Source: Georgenia_B sunbinii (lineage in GTDB: Bacteria; Actinomycetota; Actinomycetes; Actinomycetales; Actinomycetaceae). From it: DNA of 64,000 nucleotides. The stretch lies in assembly GCF_036421855.1 (NCBI RefSeq), contig NZ_JAZGOK010000012.1; one strand, written 5' to 3'. The translations under genes were made by a program, and so were the position numbers. Positions within the stretch are counted from its first letter, which is position 1. Every line of letters starts with the position of its first letter. The notes under the pieces were generated by a model. The model was not told where the DNA came from. It saw only the letters and a program-made list of their open reading frames with translations, and ran no database searches. Positions 15,883 through 24,987 of this stretch are shown piece after piece.

Positions 15883-17751
15883 TCAGTCGTGCACCGGCGT
15901 GTCGAGGTAGGCGGCGGCCTGGAGCCGGAAGAGCTCGGCATATCTGCCCTCTCGCGCCATCAGCTCCTCGTGCGAGCCCGCCTCCACCACCCGCCCCTGG
16001 TCCAGGACGTAGATGACATCGGCGGACCGGACCGAGGAGAAGCGGTGGGAGATGAAGACTGCGGTACGGCCGGCCAGCACCTTGCGCAACGAGCCGTACA
16101 GCGCGCTCTCCGCCCTGGGGTCGAGTGCTGCCGTCGGCTCGTCAAGGATCATCAGGCTGGCGTCCCGGTAGAAAGCGCGCGCGATCGCCACCCGCTGCCA
16201 CTGGCCCCCGGAGAGGTCCCGGCCGCCCTTGAAGATCCTGGAGAGGATCGTGTCGTACCCCTGCGGCAGCCCGCTGAGGAAGGAGTCGGCGCCGGCCCGG
16301 TGAGCAGCCTCTTGCATCCGGGTGTCGTCGCCACCCACGGCGACTCGGCCGAGCTCGATGTTCTCCCGACCGGTGAAGGCGTAGCGCACGAAGTCCTGGA
16401 AGATCACCGCCACCTGCTCCCGCAGCGCGACCCGCGAGTACGTCCGCGTATCGGTTCCGTCCCACCGCACGGCGCCAGCCGACGGGTCGTAGAGGCCAGC
16501 GAGGATCTTCGCCAGTGTGGTCTTTCCCGAGCCGTTCTCTCCGACGAGGGCAACGACCTGACCGCGACCGATGCGCACGTCGACGCCCTGGAGCGCCTCG
16601 TGCTGACTACCTGGGTAGGAGAAGTGGACGTCGTCGACGACGATCTCCTCGAAACCGACCGGCGGGTCGTCACCCGTCTCTTCACCTCGCGCCTGGGCGC
16701 CGACCGCCATGAAGCTGTCGACATCGTTGAGGAACAGTCCCGCTTCGAAGATCGACTGCGTCCCGCGCAGGAGTGTCTGGATCTGTCCCTGGAGCATCCG
16801 GATCGCGACGATGGCAGCTCCGGCCTGAGCGACCGTCACCTCCCCCTGCGCAATCAACCAGACGAGCACGAGGAGCGTTCCGGTGAGGACCACCGCGGAG
16901 CCGAGGTTACCGACCAGGCTCAACAAGCTGCGCCGGCGTAGGTGCCGCGCCAGGTCGAGGAGATAGCGGCGGTAGTTCTCGTCGAAGCGCGAGCGCAACG
17001 TGGGGCCGAGATCGAACGCCCGGACCTCTTTGGCGTCGTCACGCCCGGTCATCAAGAAGCTGAGGTAGGAGCGCTGACGTTGTCGCGGAGTCTGGTCGAC
17101 GGTGAACCCGAACTCCGACCGGCTCTCGCGCCGGTTGGTGAGAATCACCGGGGCTCCCCCGACCAGCAGGAGCGGCAGGAGGAGGGGATGGATGCCGACG
17201 AGTACCGCGCCGACCCCGATGGTTGCGGTGAGACCGCCGATGACGTTGAACAACGCTCGCGTCACCTGGAACGGCCGGGTCGTTGCGCTCGCCTCCACCC
17301 GCTGCAACCGGTCGTAGAACACCGCCGACTCGAAGTAGCGCAACGACACCCCGGTGGCCATGCCGAGGACCTCCTGGTAGGTCCGGCGCGCCACGGCCTC
17401 GCCGAGGTACCGGCTCATGTTCCCGAGGACCGCGCTGAGCAGCGAGGCAGCCGCCATGAGCCCGGCCAGAGCCAGCGTCGGCCACAGGAGCGCCGACGAC
17501 GCACCCCCGGCCGGTCCGAGGTCGAGCACCGCACCGAGGAGCGTCTCGACAACAACCACCTGCAACGCGAGCAGTATCGCGGCGACCACCTGCACCACGA
17601 GCAGCGCGAGGAACAACATCTTCCCCGCCGACCACACCAACCGCACGGACCGGCTGATGAGGTGCCACAACCGGCCGACCGATCGCCGCTGGTTCCGGCT
17701 CTCGATCTGCAGGTCCAGCGGGTCGACGAAGTCAGACCCTCCCGCCGTCAT
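15883..17751 (-). CDS. ABC exporter, fused permease and ATPase
   Basis: A 622-residue half-transporter: six membrane helices in the first 340 or so residues, then a nucleotide-binding domain with Walker A GENGSGKTTL, Q-loop IFQDF, signature LSGGQWQRVAIARA, Walker B MILDEPTAALD and switch ISHRFSS. All catalytic residues are present, so it should be active as a homodimer. The ATG at 17749-17751 was chosen because it overlaps the stop of the small upstream ORF (ATGA). Cargo could be glycan, lipid or a RiPP; this type of ABC transporter is also frequent in actinobacterial lasso loci. Confidence 0.9.
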   Translation of the reverse strand: MTAGGSDFVDPLDLQIESRNQRRSVGRLWHLISRSVRLVWSAGKMLFLALLVVQVVAAILLALQVVVVETLLGAVLDLGPAGGASSALLWPTLALAGLMAAASLLSAVLGNMSRYLGEAVARRTYQEVLGMATGVSLRYFESAVFYDRLQRVEASATTRPFQVTRALFNVIGGLTATIGVGAVLVGIHPLLLPLLLVGGAPVILTNRRESRSEFGFTVDQTPRQRQRSYLSFLMTGRDDAKEVRAFDLGPTLRSRFDENYRRYLLDLARHLRRRSLLSLVGNLGSAVVLTGTLLVLVWLIAQGEVTVAQAGAAIVAIRMLQGQIQTLLRGTQSIFEAGLFLNDVDSFMAVGAQARGEETGDDPPVGFEEIVVDDVHFSYPGSQHEALQGVDVRIGRGQVVALVGENGSGKTTLAKILAGLYDPSAGAVRWDGTDTRTYSRVALREQVAVIFQDFVRYAFTGRENIELGRVAVGGDDTRMQEAAHRAGADSFLSGLPQGYDTILSRIFKGGRDLSGGQWQRVAIARAFYRDASLMILDEPTAALDPRAESALYGSLRKVLAGRTAVFISHRFSSVRSADVIYVLDQGRVVEAGSHEELMAREGRYAELFRLQAAAYLDTPVHD

Positions 17752-18050
17752 CGACGTGGCCCTTCGTCCCGAAGCTGCACGTGGCACCCCTTCCCTCCGC
17801 CGACCCGTGAGCCCGGCACGACCACCGTCACCGTCGGCGCGACCTTGCCCGTCGTCGTGATCAGCGCCAGCGTACGGGCCACCGCCGTGCGGTTGTGCCG
17901 GTTGCGGACGCTCGGCATCGCAGTGCCGGCCACGGCCAGGGCCGCCCAACCACGGGGTGAGAGGCCGATACCAATGAAGCACCGAGAATCCGCGTCCGCG
18001 GCGGTGATCACGCGCCAACCCTCACCCTCGCGACTGAGGCGCAGGGGCAA
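17748..18050 (-). CDS. Small ORF coupled to the ABC exporter
   Basis: Up to 100 residues from a TTG; a GTG 13 codons later, with a GAGGGTGAGGG tract upstream, is an alternative start. Its stop overlaps the exporter start as ATGA and its third positions are GC-rich, which supports real coding. By eye, the segment RTLALITTTGKVAP followed by a CHVQL segment vaguely recalls lasso B2 (transglutaminase-like) proteins, but no catalytic Cys is in the expected place. No family is assigned. The rest of the 549-nt gap to the divergent sugar transferase gene holds nothing recognisable. Confidence 0.4.
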   Translation of the reverse strand: MPLRLSREGEGWRVITAADADSRCFIGIGLSPRGWAALAVAGTAMPSVRNRHNRTAVARTLALITTTGKVAPTVTVVVPGSRVGGGKGCHVQLRDEGPRR

Positions 18051-18299
18051 GCCATCATCCGGCTCTCATCCTTTCCCACAGTCAGAGCGCGTGCCAGATT
18101 GAGATCTCAGCGCGGGCGACGGCGACGCAAGGGCCCTTCCGCCGGCAGCACGACGCACGACCAACATGGAAGGGCGAAGGATCACTGTGAGCATCCCCCG
18201 GCCGTCCGAGAGCCACCCGTCGTCTCGCCGCGTTCCAGAATGGCGGTCCATCACTCGCCAGCGCCTCGCGCCTCGCAGCGACCGGGCACAGGCAGCACG

Positions 18300-19778
18300 A
18301 TGACGCTGCGGACCGATGGCCAGGCTCAGGGGCTCGGCCTTGCTCAGCACCTTCCGACGCTCCTCGCCAAGCTGCTCCCGGCTCGCCTGCCGACGACCAT
18401 CCGGCCGTGGCGCGCCTCGGTGGGCCGGTACCTCGCCCTTGCCGTGCTCTGCGACTTCACCATCGCCACCATCGTGGTCGCTGTGCTCACGACCGGTGGG
18501 CGAGGCATCACCGAAGCTGCTGCCCTCGCGCTCGCTGCCGGCCTCGGCTTCATCATCACCATCGCCGGCTGCCGCGGCTACCGCGGCATCCGCGTCGCCT
18601 CCGGGGCCGGGGAGTTCCACAGCTTGTTCCGAGTCGCCGGCGTGCTGGCCGTCGCATCGTTGGCGGTCCACTACGTCGGCGTGACCGAGCTGCCCGGTGC
18701 CACGTTCATCGAGGCACTGGGCGTCACCATCGCCCTCGCGCTCGTCGCCCGCGCGCTCACCCGGCTGGTCGTGCGGCACCTGCGGGCTCGCGGGATGTTC
18801 GTCCGCCGCACCCTCCTCGTGGGCAGCATGGAGAGCCTCAACCACATCTTCGAGGTGCTCGACGAGGCAGGGTCCCACGGCTTGGTCATCGTCGGGGTGT
18901 GCACCCCGACGCCTCCGGACAGCACCTCCACCAGGAGCCCGGTCCTCGGCCGGTACGAATCCATCCCGCAGCTCGTCGACGAGTTCAACGTCGACGAGGT
19001 CCTCATCGCTGCCGACGCCATGGAGGCGACCGACCTGCGCCGCCTCGGGTGGCGGCTCGCTGACCGGCCCACCGGCCTCCTGGTGCTGCCCTCGATCACC
19101 GAGGTGGTGCCGCGCCGGGTGCACATGGAGTCTCTCGGTGGCACACCGCTGCTGGGCGTCGCACTCACGACGCCGCGGCCGAGCCGATGGACCAAGGCCG
19201 TCTTCGACCGTGCCGTCGGTGCAATGATGCTCATCGTCGCTCTCCCGATCATCACCATCGCCGCGATCCTGGTCCGGTCGACGTCCCGGGGTCCGGCGCT
19301 CTTCAAGCAGACGCGGGTCGGGATCGACGGACGTCCGTTCACGATGCACAAGCTGCGGTCCATGACCACCGACGCCGAGAAGCGGCTACCGGCGCTACGG
19401 GAGCACAACGACGGCAACGGCGTCCTCTTCAAGCTCCGCGAGGACCCCCGGGTGACACCGGTCGGCCGGGTGCTTCGGCGGCTGTCCATCGACGAGCTTC
19501 CCCAGCTGTGGAACGTCGTCACCGGGCAGATGTCACTCGTCGGCCCACGGCCTGCGCTGCCCGAGGAGGTCGCCGCGTTCAACGAGGATGCTCGTCATCG
19601 GTTGTGCGTCAAGCCCGGGCTGACGGGGCTATGGCAGGTCAGCGGGCGGTCGAACCTCTCCGCTGCGCACTCGGCGCGGCTGGACCTGCGCTACGCCGAC
19701 AACTGGTCGATGGCCATGGACCTCACCATCCTGTGGCGTACCGCGCGAGCAGTCCTCGGTGGCAAGGGCGCGTACTGA
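18300..19778 (+). CDS. Undecaprenyl-phosphate sugar phosphotransferase (priming transferase)
   Basis: A 492-residue membrane protein starting at the ATG giving MTLRTDGQAQ. It has four N-terminal helices (about residues 35-165), a Rossmann-like middle domain (RRTLLVGSMESLNHIFEVL), a fifth helix near residue 315, and the C-terminal bacterial sugar transferase domain with FKQTRVGIDGRPFTMHKLRSM, SIDELPQLWNV and LVGPRPALPEE. It transfers a sugar-1-phosphate to undecaprenyl phosphate at the inner face of the membrane, the first step of Wzx/Wzy glycan synthesis. It heads the plus-strand string 18300-28477. Confidence 0.93.
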   Translation: MTLRTDGQAQGLGLAQHLPTLLAKLLPARLPTTIRPWRASVGRYLALAVLCDFTIATIVVAVLTTGGRGITEAAALALAAGLGFIITIAGCRGYRGIRVASGAGEFHSLFRVAGVLAVASLAVHYVGVTELPGATFIEALGVTIALALVARALTRLVVRHLRARGMFVRRTLLVGSMESLNHIFEVLDEAGSHGLVIVGVCTPTPPDSTSTRSPVLGRYESIPQLVDEFNVDEVLIAADAMEATDLRRLGWRLADRPTGLLVLPSITEVVPRRVHMESLGGTPLLGVALTTPRPSRWTKAVFDRAVGAMMLIVALPIITIAAILVRSTSRGPALFKQTRVGIDGRPFTMHKLRSMTTDAEKRLPALREHNDGNGVLFKLREDPRVTPVGRVLRRLSIDELPQLWNVVTGQMSLVGPRPALPEEVAAFNEDARHRLCVKPGLTGLWQVSGRSNLSAAHSARLDLRYADNWSMAMDLTILWRTARAVLGGKGAY

Positions 19779-19847
19779 GGCGCTGGTCGCGCCGTCACGG
19801 GTCATGCGGTGGGCACCGCATGGCGTCACTCGAAAGGATCACCGACG

Positions 19848-22800
19848 ATGAGTCGCACCAGTACCCGCGCATGGGCAGCGCTCTCCGCTGCCGCGCTCGT
19901 GCTCACCCTCCTCGGATTGAGCGCGGCACCGATCGCCGCCGCTGACGAAGGAGCGCAAGTCTCGTTCAGCCTCGACCGCAAGCGCACCTCCCCCGTCGCC
20001 ATGGCCGGCGCTGTCGTCGACGGCCTCGTCTACCCCTTCCTCACCGGGGATGACGGCGTCACCGCGGTGAGCTGGTACCTGGACGACCCCGAGATGGCGG
20101 GTGAGCCGCTCCGGGTGGACACGACCTCCCCGTTCGACTTCTCCCCCGGCTCGGTCGCCCACGCGTCGGCGCCGTTCGACACCGCGACACTGCCCGACGG
20201 CGAGCACGTCATCACCGCACAGGTCTCGACCGGCGGCGGCACACTCACGCACCAGGCCACCTTCGTCACCGACAATGACGTCGAGGCACTGCTGACGACC
20301 TCGACGCCCGGCGTGGCCCTGACCATGCGGCAGGGTGGCCAGCCACCGACGGCGACGGTCGACGTCGGCACCTCCGACGGCATTGCCCGGCCCTTCACCG
20401 CCGTGAGCACCGAGACGTGGCTCTCGGTCACCGGCGGCGGCACGACCCCGTCAGCGGTCACCCTGGTCGCCGCCACGGACCTCCCGCTCGGCACCCACCG
20501 TGCCGACGTCATCGTCGAGTCGCCCGACCTGCCCAGCGTCTCCCTGCCCGTCACACTCACCGTCCAGCCGGCCGCGATCGACGACTACACCGTCGTCTAC
20601 AGCGCGGACCCGAAGCGCACCAGTCCGGCACGCCTCAACGGCGCCACCGTGGAGGGGGACGTCTACCCGCTCCTTGCGCCCGAGGCGGACGTCGCCAGCA
20701 CGAGCTGGTGGCTCGATGACCCCGCCATGGGCGGTGAGCCGGTACGCACCGACACCGTCGCGCCCTACGACTACGCGCCCGGTTCGGTCAGGCACCGCGC
20801 CGAGCCACTGCCGACGGCGACCCTGCCCGACGGCGAGCACACCATCACCGTGCTCGTCGTCACGACTGACGGCGCCCAGGAGGTCCGCACCGCGGCCTTC
20901 ACGACGGACAACGGCTCGAACACCGTCACCTGGGAGCCGGAGACGCTCGTGGTCGAGGCGGAGGAGGGGGACGGTCCACTGGACCGCACCGCCCGGCTGA
21001 CGGCGACCGACGCCAGCACCGTAGCCACCCTCAGCAGCGACGCCGCCTGGCTCACGGCCGACTTCCCCACCGGCGCCCTGCCGGTCGACGTCGCGCTGAC
21101 CATCGATCCCACCGGCCTTCCCGGTGGCACCCACACCGGTCGGGTCACGGCGACGGCGGACGGCGCGCTCTCCGCCGTCCTCACCGTCTCCCTCGTCGTC
21201 GACGCGGCCCCCGGCCTCATCGTCGACCCCGCATCCCTCGCCCTGAGCGCAACGGAGGGCACGGGGCCGGTCGACGCGACGCTGTCCGTCGTGGCGAGTG
21301 ACGGTTCCAGCATGCCGGTCCAGGCCACAGTCTCCGCCGACTGGCTCGCCGTCGACCCGAGCTCGACCGTCACACCCGCCCAGATCACCGCCACAGCCGA
21401 CCCGAGCATGCTGCCGCTCGGAGACCACACCGCGGACGTCACGCTCTCCTCTCCCGGGCTCCCGGACGTCGTCGTCCCGGTCACCTTCGAGGTCAGCACG
21501 GAAGCGAGCCTGTCCTTCGACGTCGTCTACAGCCTCCACCAGAAGCGTGGCTCCCCCCAGCCGCTGACCGGGACCACGGTCAGCGGCGTGGTCTATCCCT
21601 TCCTCGGCTCGGCCGATGACGTCTCGAGCACGTCCTGGTGGCTCGACGACCCGGAGCGCACCGGCCAGCCCCTGCGGGTCGACTCCACCGTGCCCTTCGA
21701 CTTCACCCCCGGCTCGGTCACGCACGCCGCGGCGCCCTTCGACACCGCGGGCATCCGCGACGGCCAGCACACGATCACCGTCGAGGTGCTCGCCGCCGAC
21801 GGCACCACCCACGTCAGCCACGCGACGTTCCTCACGGCCAACGCCACGAGCGCGCTGAGCTGGAGCGAGTCACAGCTCGACGTCGCTGCCCCGGCCAACG
21901 GCGCAGCCGAGACCCACACGCTCGAGCTCACCGCGACCGCCCCGGGCACTGTCGCTGACATCACGTCGAACACCTCGTGGCTCCGTGCATCCGTCAACCA
22001 GGCCACGACGCCGGCGACCGTCGACGTGACGATCGAGCCCGGCGGTCTCACCGAGGGTGTGTGGCGCGGTGAGCTGGTCGCCTCGGCGCCGGGCACGTTC
22101 TCCGCCACGTTCGCCGTCACGCTCGTCGTCGGCGACCCCGGCGACTGTGCGCCCGTGGCCTGCTCGCTCATCAAGGTCGGCACCCCGTACAACCTCGGCT
22201 TCCGCTACGACGCCGGGAACATCATCGACACCAACGGCACCGGTACCGGCTTCACCACCCTGCTGCCGCGACCGGACGGCTCGGAGTTCAAGCGCGACCG
22301 GATCGCGGTCAATCTCGGTGAGGGCACGCTCGACGTCACCGGGACCCAGGGCTCCGTCAAGGAGAACACCCTGGACAACGCTCTGGGCGTCGGCTTCGAC
22401 GGTCCGAGCGCCACCACCGTGATCAGCGCGACGATCGCCGGACCGCCCCCGGCCAGCGGGAAGTTCGAGCAGGCCGGCGTGTGGTTCGGCTACGACCAGG
22501 ACCACGTCGACCGCATAGCACTCGTCCACACGTCCACCGGCTGGCGCGTCGAGCACGTCCTCGAGGTCGACGGCACGGAGGTCGCACGGCGGAACTCGCC
22601 CACGCTGACCATCCCCAGCGACGTCCCGATCGAGCTCTCCTTGCGGGTCGACCCGAGCACCCGCCAGGTCACCGGCTCCTACAAGGTCGGCGACGCCGGC
22701 GTGGCTCCCCTGCGAAGCTTCGACGTGCCGGGCGAGTTCTTCAGCTTCGACGGCGCCGGGATCGACCCGGTCATCGGCACCCGCAGCTTCGGCGGGATCT

Positions 22801-24956
22801 TCGCCAGCCAGCGCGGCGCGGCGCAGGCACCGGTCTTCCGGTTCTCCCAGTTCGCCGTCACCGGCGAGCGCGACCCCTCGAACATCCCCGACTTCCCCTT
22901 CGACCGCTCGTCGGTGGACGTGCAGTTCCCGACGTCGCTGGCTTACGGGCCGGACGGCAGGCTTTACGTACAGTCCATGTTCGGCAAGATCTATGTCCTC
23001 TCCTTTGCCGCGGACGGCTCGGTCACCGACACCCAGGTCGTGTCGACCCTGGGCACCAGGCTGGCGCTCGGGCTGACCATCGACCCCGCCTCGACGGCCG
23101 AGGACGTCATCGTGTGGGCCGGGCACTCCTCCCCGTCCGCGAGCAACGGGATCGCCGACTCCGGAGTCGTCTCACGGCTCTCGGGCCCTGGGCTCACACA
23201 GCGGACCGACGTCATCACCGGCCTGCCCCGGTCGTTCGCCAACCACGGCACGAACTCCATCGCCTTCGGCGCCGACGGCAGGCTCTACCTCGCCCAGGGC
23301 GGCAACACCGGGGCCGGCGCACCGAACACCGCGAACACCGAGTTCGGCGAGCGCGGCGAGCAGCCGCTGTCGGCCGCGCTGCTCGTCGCCGACGTCACGG
23401 CGCCCGGGTTCGACGGCGACTGCGCCCACCCGACCGACATCTACCTCTCCGGCGACTGCGACGTCGACGTCTTCTCCTCGGGCCTGCGCAACACCTACGA
23501 CTTCGTCGAGCACTCCAACGGGCTCATCTACGGCCCGGACAACGGGCTCGGGATCGTCGGCAGCTTCCCGACCTCACCGGTCGCCCCGTGCACCGGCTTC
23601 GGCAGCACCGCGCCGTGGTCCCAGGGCGGTGGCAACCCGGGCAACCAGAACGACGTGCTCAACGTCCTCGAGGAGGGCAGGTACTACGGGCACCCCAACC
23701 CTGCCCGCGACGAGTGCGTCTTCAAGAACGGCAGCTACCAGGGCGTCGACCCGCTACCGACCTTCACCGAGCCGCTCCAGGACCTCGGGCCGAACCGGTC
23801 GGCGAACGGCATCATCGAGTTCTCCGGCGACGCCTTCTGCGGCGCCCTCGACCACGACCTGCTCATCACCAACTACTCCGTCGGTGACGACATCACCGCG
23901 GTCAAGCTCGCCTCAGACGGCCGGTCGGTGGTCACCGCCAGGAGCATCATCGGCGGTTTCAAGGACCCGCTGCCGATCGCCCAGCTGCCGGACGGACGGA
24001 TCGTCGTCGGTGAGTTCGCCGGGGGCCAGGTCACCTTCCTCACCCCGCGCGACACCGGCTGCTGGGAGTCCGGTGCACCGCTGCCCGTGAGCCTGCTGGA
24101 CGCCGGCGGCGCGACGGTCGACGGCGCCATGTACGTCGTCGGCGGCAAGGGCTCCGCGGGCCACTCGACGCAGGCCTACCGGTACGACACCGCGACGGAC
24201 GGCTGGGCGCGCATCGCCGACCTCCCCGGCGTCGGTGTCGAGAACCCGGCGATCACGACCGCCGATGGCAAGGTGCTCGTCCTCGGTGGCTCGACCGCAC
24301 CCTTCTCCGGCGCGGTGGCCTCCGCCTGGTCCTACGACCCGGGGACCGACGCGTGGCAGGCGCTGCCCGACATGCCGACCGCCCGAGGTGGGGCGACGGC
24401 GCAGGTGCTGGACGGCTCGGTCTACGTCGCGGGCGGCATGACGAGCAACGGCGCCTCGACCGACGTCGTCGAGCGGTTCGATCTCGCCAGCGGCACCTGG
24501 AGCACCGTCCCAGCCATGGCGGTGGCACGGGACAACCCGGGCTCCGCCGTCGTCGATGACGTCCTGTACGTGTTCGGTGGCCGCACCCGGCTGGCGAACG
24601 GCCAGTCCCCGGCGCCGACGCTCGGCTCGGTCGAGGCCTTCGACCTCGCCACCGGCACATGGCAGGAGAGGGCGCCGCTGCCGACACCCCGCCGCACGAT
24701 GGGTACGGGCGTGGTCGACGGCCGGGTGGTGCTCGCCGGTGGCGAGGCCCAGGCCGACGGCTCACCGTTCGACACCACCGAGCTCTACGACCCCGTCGCC
24801 GACGAGTGGTCGACCCTCCGTCGAATGCCGACCGGCCGGCACGGCGCCGCGGCGGCAGTGGTCGACGGCCGGCTCCACCTCGTCGGTGGCGGCACCGCGG
24901 CGGGCGCGTCGTGGAGCTCGCTCCACGAGGTGCTCCAGCTGCCGGACGCACCGTGA
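19848..24956 (+). CDS. Giant secreted protein: triplicate repeat, BACON-like, propeller and kelch domains
   Basis: A 1702-residue exported protein from an ATG with a GAAAGGA site. A signal peptide (about residues 1-33) ends near AAA-DEG. A roughly 100-residue unit occurs three times, at about 40, 243 and 555, each with RK(R/x)xSP, a DGxVYP-like strand, SWxLDDP and DGxHxITV. Ig/BACON-like spacers lie between. Residues 770-1010 look like a carbohydrate-binding jelly roll, 1012-1400 a sugar-dehydrogenase/NHL-type six-blade propeller with several Cys, and 1404-1700 a kelch propeller of about five or six blades (VDGxxYVxGG). No LPXTG, membrane anchor or dockerin follows. It sits inside the glycan operon, so it may bind or modify the exported polysaccharide; the enzyme role is unproven. 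Confidence 0.85.
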   Translation: MSRTSTRAWAALSAAALVLTLLGLSAAPIAAADEGAQVSFSLDRKRTSPVAMAGAVVDGLVYPFLTGDDGVTAVSWYLDDPEMAGEPLRVDTTSPFDFSPGSVAHASAPFDTATLPDGEHVITAQVSTGGGTLTHQATFVTDNDVEALLTTSTPGVALTMRQGGQPPTATVDVGTSDGIARPFTAVSTETWLSVTGGGTTPSAVTLVAATDLPLGTHRADVIVESPDLPSVSLPVTLTVQPAAIDDYTVVYSADPKRTSPARLNGATVEGDVYPLLAPEADVASTSWWLDDPAMGGEPVRTDTVAPYDYAPGSVRHRAEPLPTATLPDGEHTITVLVVTTDGAQEVRTAAFTTDNGSNTVTWEPETLVVEAEEGDGPLDRTARLTATDASTVATLSSDAAWLTADFPTGALPVDVALTIDPTGLPGGTHTGRVTATADGALSAVLTVSLVVDAAPGLIVDPASLALSATEGTGPVDATLSVVASDGSSMPVQATVSADWLAVDPSSTVTPAQITATADPSMLPLGDHTADVTLSSPGLPDVVVPVTFEVSTEASLSFDVVYSLHQKRGSPQPLTGTTVSGVVYPFLGSADDVSSTSWWLDDPERTGQPLRVDSTVPFDFTPGSVTHAAAPFDTAGIRDGQHTITVEVLAADGTTHVSHATFLTANATSALSWSESQLDVAAPANGAAETHTLELTATAPGTVADITSNTSWLRASVNQATTPATVDVTIEPGGLTEGVWRGELVASAPGTFSATFAVTLVVGDPGDCAPVACSLIKVGTPYNLGFRYDAGNIIDTNGTGTGFTTLLPRPDGSEFKRDRIAVNLGEGTLDVTGTQGSVKENTLDNALGVGFDGPSATTVISATIAGPPPASGKFEQAGVWFGYDQDHVDRIALVHTSTGWRVEHVLEVDGTEVARRNSPTLTIPSDVPIELSLRVDPSTRQVTGSYKVGDAGVAPLRSFDVPGEFFSFDGAGIDPVIGTRSFGGIFASQRGAAQAPVFRFSQFAVTGERDPSNIPDFPFDRSSVDVQFPTSLAYGPDGRLYVQSMFGKIYVLSFAADGSVTDTQVVSTLGTRLALGLTIDPASTAEDVIVWAGHSSPSASNGIADSGVVSRLSGPGLTQRTDVITGLPRSFANHGTNSIAFGADGRLYLAQGGNTGAGAPNTANTEFGERGEQPLSAALLVADVTAPGFDGDCAHPTDIYLSGDCDVDVFSSGLRNTYDFVEHSNGLIYGPDNGLGIVGSFPTSPVAPCTGFGSTAPWSQGGGNPGNQNDVLNVLEEGRYYGHPNPARDECVFKNGSYQGVDPLPTFTEPLQDLGPNRSANGIIEFSGDAFCGALDHDLLITNYSVGDDITAVKLASDGRSVVTARSIIGGFKDPLPIAQLPDGRIVVGEFAGGQVTFLTPRDTGCWESGAPLPVSLLDAGGATVDGAMYVVGGKGSAGHSTQAYRYDTATDGWARIADLPGVGVENPAITTADGKVLVLGGSTAPFSGAVASAWSYDPGTDAWQALPDMPTARGGATAQVLDGSVYVAGGMTSNGASTDVVERFDLASGTWSTVPAMAVARDNPGSAVVDDVLYVFGGRTRLANGQSPAPTLGSVEAFDLATGTWQERAPLPTPRRTMGTGVVDGRVVLAGGEAQADGSPFDTTELYDPVADEWSTLRRMPTGRHGAAAAVVDGRLHLVGGGTAAGASWSSLHEVLQLPDAP

Positions 24957-24987
24957 CTTCCTCATCCAACCGAAGGGCGGCTCGACC

